This document shows positions 42,691-45,842 of a DNA stretch of 45,842 bases, one piece after another; the stretch's first letter is position 1, and every line of letters starts with the position of its first letter. The translations under genes and the position numbers were made by a program. The DNA is from an uncultured Bacteroides sp. Lineage in GTDB: Bacteria > Bacteroidota > Bacteroidia > Bacteroidales > Bacteroidaceae. A model generated the notes under the pieces. It was not told the DNA's origin. It did not search any database and saw only the letters and a program-made list of their open reading frames with translations. The DNA is taken from assembly GCA_900557355.1 (NCBI GenBank), contig USSR01000002.1, positions 1 to 45,842 of the forward strand. Reading direction: 5' to 3'.

Positions 42691-45600
42691 TTAGAAAGTA
42701 ATGTCAAAACCTACTGATACTGATTTCATAGCCGGATATTTAGCACCGTCACCGGTTGCCAGCTCCGGATCCCACAGATTGAACTTGGAGAAGGTTAGCA
42801 GGTTCGTTCCACGCACGAAAACACGGGCATTGGAAATCACAAACCCCTGCAACCATTTCTTCGGACAGGAGTATCCTAATTCTAAATTTTTCAGACGCAG
42901 GAAACTCATATTGCGCAACCACCAGGTAGACTTCTGGCTATTATTGGCATTCGGTCCGTAATCGGCACGCGGATAGAATACATCCTGGCTTTGGTTATCC
43001 ACCGTCCAACGGTCTTGATAGTTATCAAAGATATTATACATGGAGCCTTTATTGGATGCCGGCATAATATTTGAAGAAAGGATACGCCAAGTACGTCCAA
43101 TACCCTGAAACATTGCTCCAAAGTCAAGCTCTTTCCAGCGTAAATTCACTCCGAATCCGTAAACTATCTCCGGATTCTCGGTACCTCCGATAGCCATTTG
43201 GTCATAAGTATCGATAAATCCGTTCTTGTCCAGATCCACATACTTGATATCACCCGGGCGAACTTTTGCTGTAAAAGTTTGTTTCGGAACACCATCTTTC
43301 AAAACTCCGTTCTCCACATCTTTAAAATCATCTTCTGTAAACAAACGGTCGTGGACATAGCCGAAAATCTGCCCTACCGGATGACCGGTTTCAGCACGAG
43401 TTGTTCCAATGGTTCCCAAAGGTTCATCTTTGTCGATGATTTCATTATGGGCATAAGTGAAGCTACCCATCAGACCGATAAAGAAATCTTTGCCGATTTG
43501 CTTGTTGACATTCAACGTTACTTCCGCTCCCTGATTCTTCACTTTACCACGGTTGCCCCATGGGTTCCTATAGAAACCGGAGGTAGCAGGAATAGAGTTC
43601 AACTCTACAAGGATGTTGTTACGGCGTTCGTCGAAAAAATCTACCTGAAGGTCTACCATACCATTGAACAGACCCAGTTCCAAGCCAACGTTGGCTTTGT
43701 TTACAATTTCCCAAGTCAAGTCAGGAATACCGAAGTCGCCCTCTACCATGTTATTACGTCCATAATCTCCGTCCAACCCCCAACGGTATAAGTCAGGCAC
43801 ATCATTCCATTGATCAAGGATAGTGGATATATAGGCGAAACGACGTCCTTTCAGATTAGCATTACCTACCTGTCCGTAGGAAGCACGCAACTTCAATTTA
43901 GAAATCGTGTTGCGAAAAGGCTGCATGAAAGGTTCTTCCGAAACAATCCAGCCAACAGCAGCCGACGGAAAGAAACCATAGCGTTTTCCTTTGGCGAAGT
44001 TTTCAGTACCGTTGTACCCAAAATTGAATTCGGCTACATACTTTCCACTGTAGGTATATGAAGCACGTCCGGCCAATCCCTGATTACGGTAAGGCAGCGA
44101 TTCCCCCTTATCGTAATGGCGACGGTTGAAGAGTAGCATGGCAGATACGGCATGTTTGTCAGCAAAGGTACGGTCATAATTCAGGCTGGCTTCCATATAG
44201 ATACTCTTGTCACCATATTCTGCCGATTTGGAAGTACCCAAGAAGTTACCACCTTGTTGTTTTTGGGCCAGAATCAATTCGCCCTCTTCGTTTCTGCCGC
44301 TAGCGGCATTCCAATATTCTATTTTCTTGGAACGAGTCACTTTGCCGGTAGAATAACGGTCAAATGAGAAAGTTCCTTTTATTTTCAAACCGGGAGTCAA
44401 AAATTTCAGGTCTTGCTCCAGAGAAAACAGCGTCTCAATCTTACTGGCAGTGGAACGGGCGAAACCGCTCTGAGTAGCCATTGCCCAAGGATTACCCTCT
44501 TCCTGCCAAGCAGGAATCTCACCGGATGAATAGCGGATGGGAAACATGAAGGGAGTGAAACGGAACGCACGGCTGAAAATTTGGTCCGTACTTTCAGGTG
44601 AAGAGTTACGATCCTGAAGATATCCCCCGATATTAAAACGAACTTGAGTGGTGGGAGAGAGTTTCAAGTCAACATTGGAACGTACATTGTAACGTTGCAA
44701 TTTGATAGTAGGATCCCAATCCAGGCTCTTGTCGCGTGTAAGAATGCCACATTCGTTGTAAACCGCAGCCACAAACGAATAACGCAAATTTTCCGAACCA
44801 CCGGATACATCTACTGTAATACGTTGGTTGGCAGCATGGTCTCTAGAAATAGCATCAATCCAGTTTACATCAGGATACAAATCGGGGTCATATCCCGCAC
44901 GTGTTTTGGCAATCCGGTCGGCATACATCGGAGACTGTCCGGTATCATCCAATACATCATCCAGCAACTGCATATAATCGGCAGCCCCGATATAGCTGGG
45001 AAGTTTTATCGGTTGCGTGAACGCAAATTCCGATTTCACCACTACCCGAGGCTTACCCACATGTCCGCGCTTGGTATTAATCAAAATCACACCATTCGCA
45101 CCACGTACACCATACACTGCACTGGCAGCCGCATCTTTCAATACGGAGAACGACTCGATTTCTTCTACATCAATATTATTCAGGCTACGTTCAATACCAT
45201 CTACCAGCACCAATGGGTCTTTACCCACATCCTGAAAGGTACTGATACCACGGATCCAAAACGAAGAGTTATCGTATCCCGGTTCTCCGGAACGCTGCAC
45301 ACCAATCACACCTGTCACTGTGCCAGCCAAATTGTTACTCAATGAACGGGAAGTAGAAACATTCAATTTTGCCGGTTCAACAGTTGTGATAGAACCCACT
45401 ACAGACTCTTTCTTTTGTGCGCCATAAGCCACAACAACAACTTCATCTAACTGACCAACATCTTCTACCATTATCACATTCAGTACTCTACGATTATTGA
45501 CCTTTTCATCTTTCGGGACAAAGCCGATATAGCGGAAGGAAAGTTCAGCATATTTATCCGGCACAGCAATGCTATATGCACCATTCATATCTGTTATCGC

Positions 45601-45842
45601 ATTCACCGTAGAGTCTTTTTTCATAAAGATTGAAACACCAATCAAAGGTTCACCCTTCTCATCGGTAACGTTACCCACAATCTTAAAACCTCGAACTTGC
45701 TTTATCGCAGGAGCCTGTTCCGGCACTGAAATCGTAATCTGTCTTCCCGACATTTTATAATTCAACCCCGTTTTTGAGAACAGCTCATTTAATACAGCAT
45801 CTATTTTCTTATTGGAAACTGAAATGGAGACTTTGTTATTCA
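42691..45842 (-). CDS. SusC-like TonB-dependent transporter with STN domain, 5' end cut by window (arm B)
   Basis: About 1050 codons of an outer membrane transporter; the frame is open to the window edge, so the true start lies beyond 45842. The first visible residues (NNKVSISVSNKKIDAVLNEL, then a GLNYKMSGRQITISV strand) are the second half of an STN domain. A carboxypeptidase regulatory-like domain follows (FKIVGNVTDEKGEPLIG), then the plug (LDEVVVVAYGAQKKESVVGS, FWIRGISTFQDVG) and a barrel ending VSVGFDITF. The STN domain implies control through a FecR/ECF pair, either the one at 21995-23611 or another just upstream of this window. SusD2 follows 12 bases after its stop. Confidence 0.96.
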   Translation of the reverse strand, partial: NNKVSISVSNKKIDAVLNELFSKTGLNYKMSGRQITISVPEQAPAIKQVRGFKIVGNVTDEKGEPLIGVSIFMKKDSTVNAITDMNGAYSIAVPDKYAELSFRYIGFVPKDEKVNNRRVLNVIMVEDVGQLDEVVVVAYGAQKKESVVGSITTVEPAKLNVSTSRSLSNNLAGTVTGVIGVQRSGEPGYDNSSFWIRGISTFQDVGKDPLVLVDGIERSLNNIDVEEIESFSVLKDAAASAVYGVRGANGVILINTKRGHVGKPRVVVKSEFAFTQPIKLPSYIGAADYMQLLDDVLDDTGQSPMYADRIAKTRAGYDPDLYPDVNWIDAISRDHAANQRITVDVSGGSENLRYSFVAAVYNECGILTRDKSLDWDPTIKLQRYNVRSNVDLKLSPTTQVRFNIGGYLQDRNSSPESTDQIFSRAFRFTPFMFPIRYSSGEIPAWQEEGNPWAMATQSGFARSTASKIETLFSLEQDLKFLTPGLKIKGTFSFDRYSTGKVTRSKKIEYWNAASGRNEEGELILAQKQQGGNFLGTSKSAEYGDKSIYMEASLNYDRTFADKHAVSAMLLFNRRHYDKGESLPYRNQGLAGRASYTYSGKYVAEFNFGYNGTENFAKGKRYGFFPSAAVGWIVSEEPFMQPFRNTISKLKLRASYGQVGNANLKGRRFAYISTILDQWNDVPDLYRWGLDGDYGRNNMVEGDFGIPDLTWEIVNKANVGLELGLFNGMVDLQVDFFDERRNNILVELNSIPATSGFYRNPWGNRGKVKNQGAEVTLNVNKQIGKDFFIGLMGSFTYAHNEIIDKDEPLGTIGTTRAETGHPVGQIFGYVHDRLFTEDDFKDVENGVLKDGVPKQTFTAKVRPGDIKYVDLDKNGFIDTYDQMAIGGTENPEIVYGFGVNLRWKELDFGAMFQGIGRTWRILSSNIMPASNKGSMYNIFDNYQDRWTVDNQSQDVFYPRADYGPNANNSQKSTWWLRNMSFLRLKNLELGYSCPKKWLQGFVISNARVFVRGTNLLTFSKFNLWDPELATGDGAKYPAMKSVSVGFDITF

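Noticed and set aside
1..45842. Mobile element, CRISPR array or phage genes.
   Set aside because: No transposase, integrase, regular spaced repeats or phage structural genes were seen on either strand.

Overview
The window is accessory carbohydrate-utilisation DNA from a Bacteroidales genome, most likely a gut Bacteroides. It holds two SusC/SusD pairs, SusE-like surface lipoproteins, an ECF sigma/FecR anti-sigma pair and a dense set of exported glycan-active enzymes. Every gene I can support (26) lies on the minus strand, so transcription runs from high to low coordinates. No tRNA, rRNA, IS element, integrase or CRISPR array was seen, and no gap between genes exceeds 241 bases.

Layout in transcription order. 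Arm B (45842 to 23853): SusC2 (5' end cut by the window), SusD2, SusE2, two DUF4832-type proteins, GH36, a GH2 with a premature stop just before its uronate-binding motif, a CE15 esterase, a large GH2, an orphan GH35 C-terminal domain protein, GH3, GH105, then a terminator-like hairpin. Regulators (23611 to 21995): ECF sigma factor and FecR-type anti-sigma factor. Arm A (21847 to 1): DUF4832-type protein, SusC1, SusD1, SusE1, DUF4832-type protein, secreted FAD oxidoreductase, GH36, CE7-type esterase, GH2, two DUF4886 (SGNH-like) proteins, and GH3 (3' end cut by the window).

The arms are collinear paralogues: SusC-SusD-SusE-DUF4832-x-GH36-y-GH2-z-GH3. They differ mainly at x, y and z. A 22-base relic in front of the arm A GH3 matches the end of the GH35-like gene in front of the arm B GH3, which supports a duplication followed by gene replacement. 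Each arm has one DUF4832 protein with a lipobox (probably surface) and one with an ordinary signal peptide (probably periplasmic).

How the genes may work together (inference). The SusC/D/E proteins and lipoprotein enzymes capture and cut a glycan at the surface. Fragments enter through SusC. Periplasmic alpha-galactosidase-like GH36, beta-uronidase-like GH2, GH3 and GH105 enzymes and several esterases then trim them. The NxK-bearing GH2, GH105 and CE15 together point to a uronic-acid-rich, ester-decorated, galactose-containing plant glycan. No recognised endo-acting lyase or hydrolase is present. The four DUF4832 proteins, with two invariant glutamates about 100 residues apart, are the best candidates for an undescribed glycoside hydrolase filling that role.
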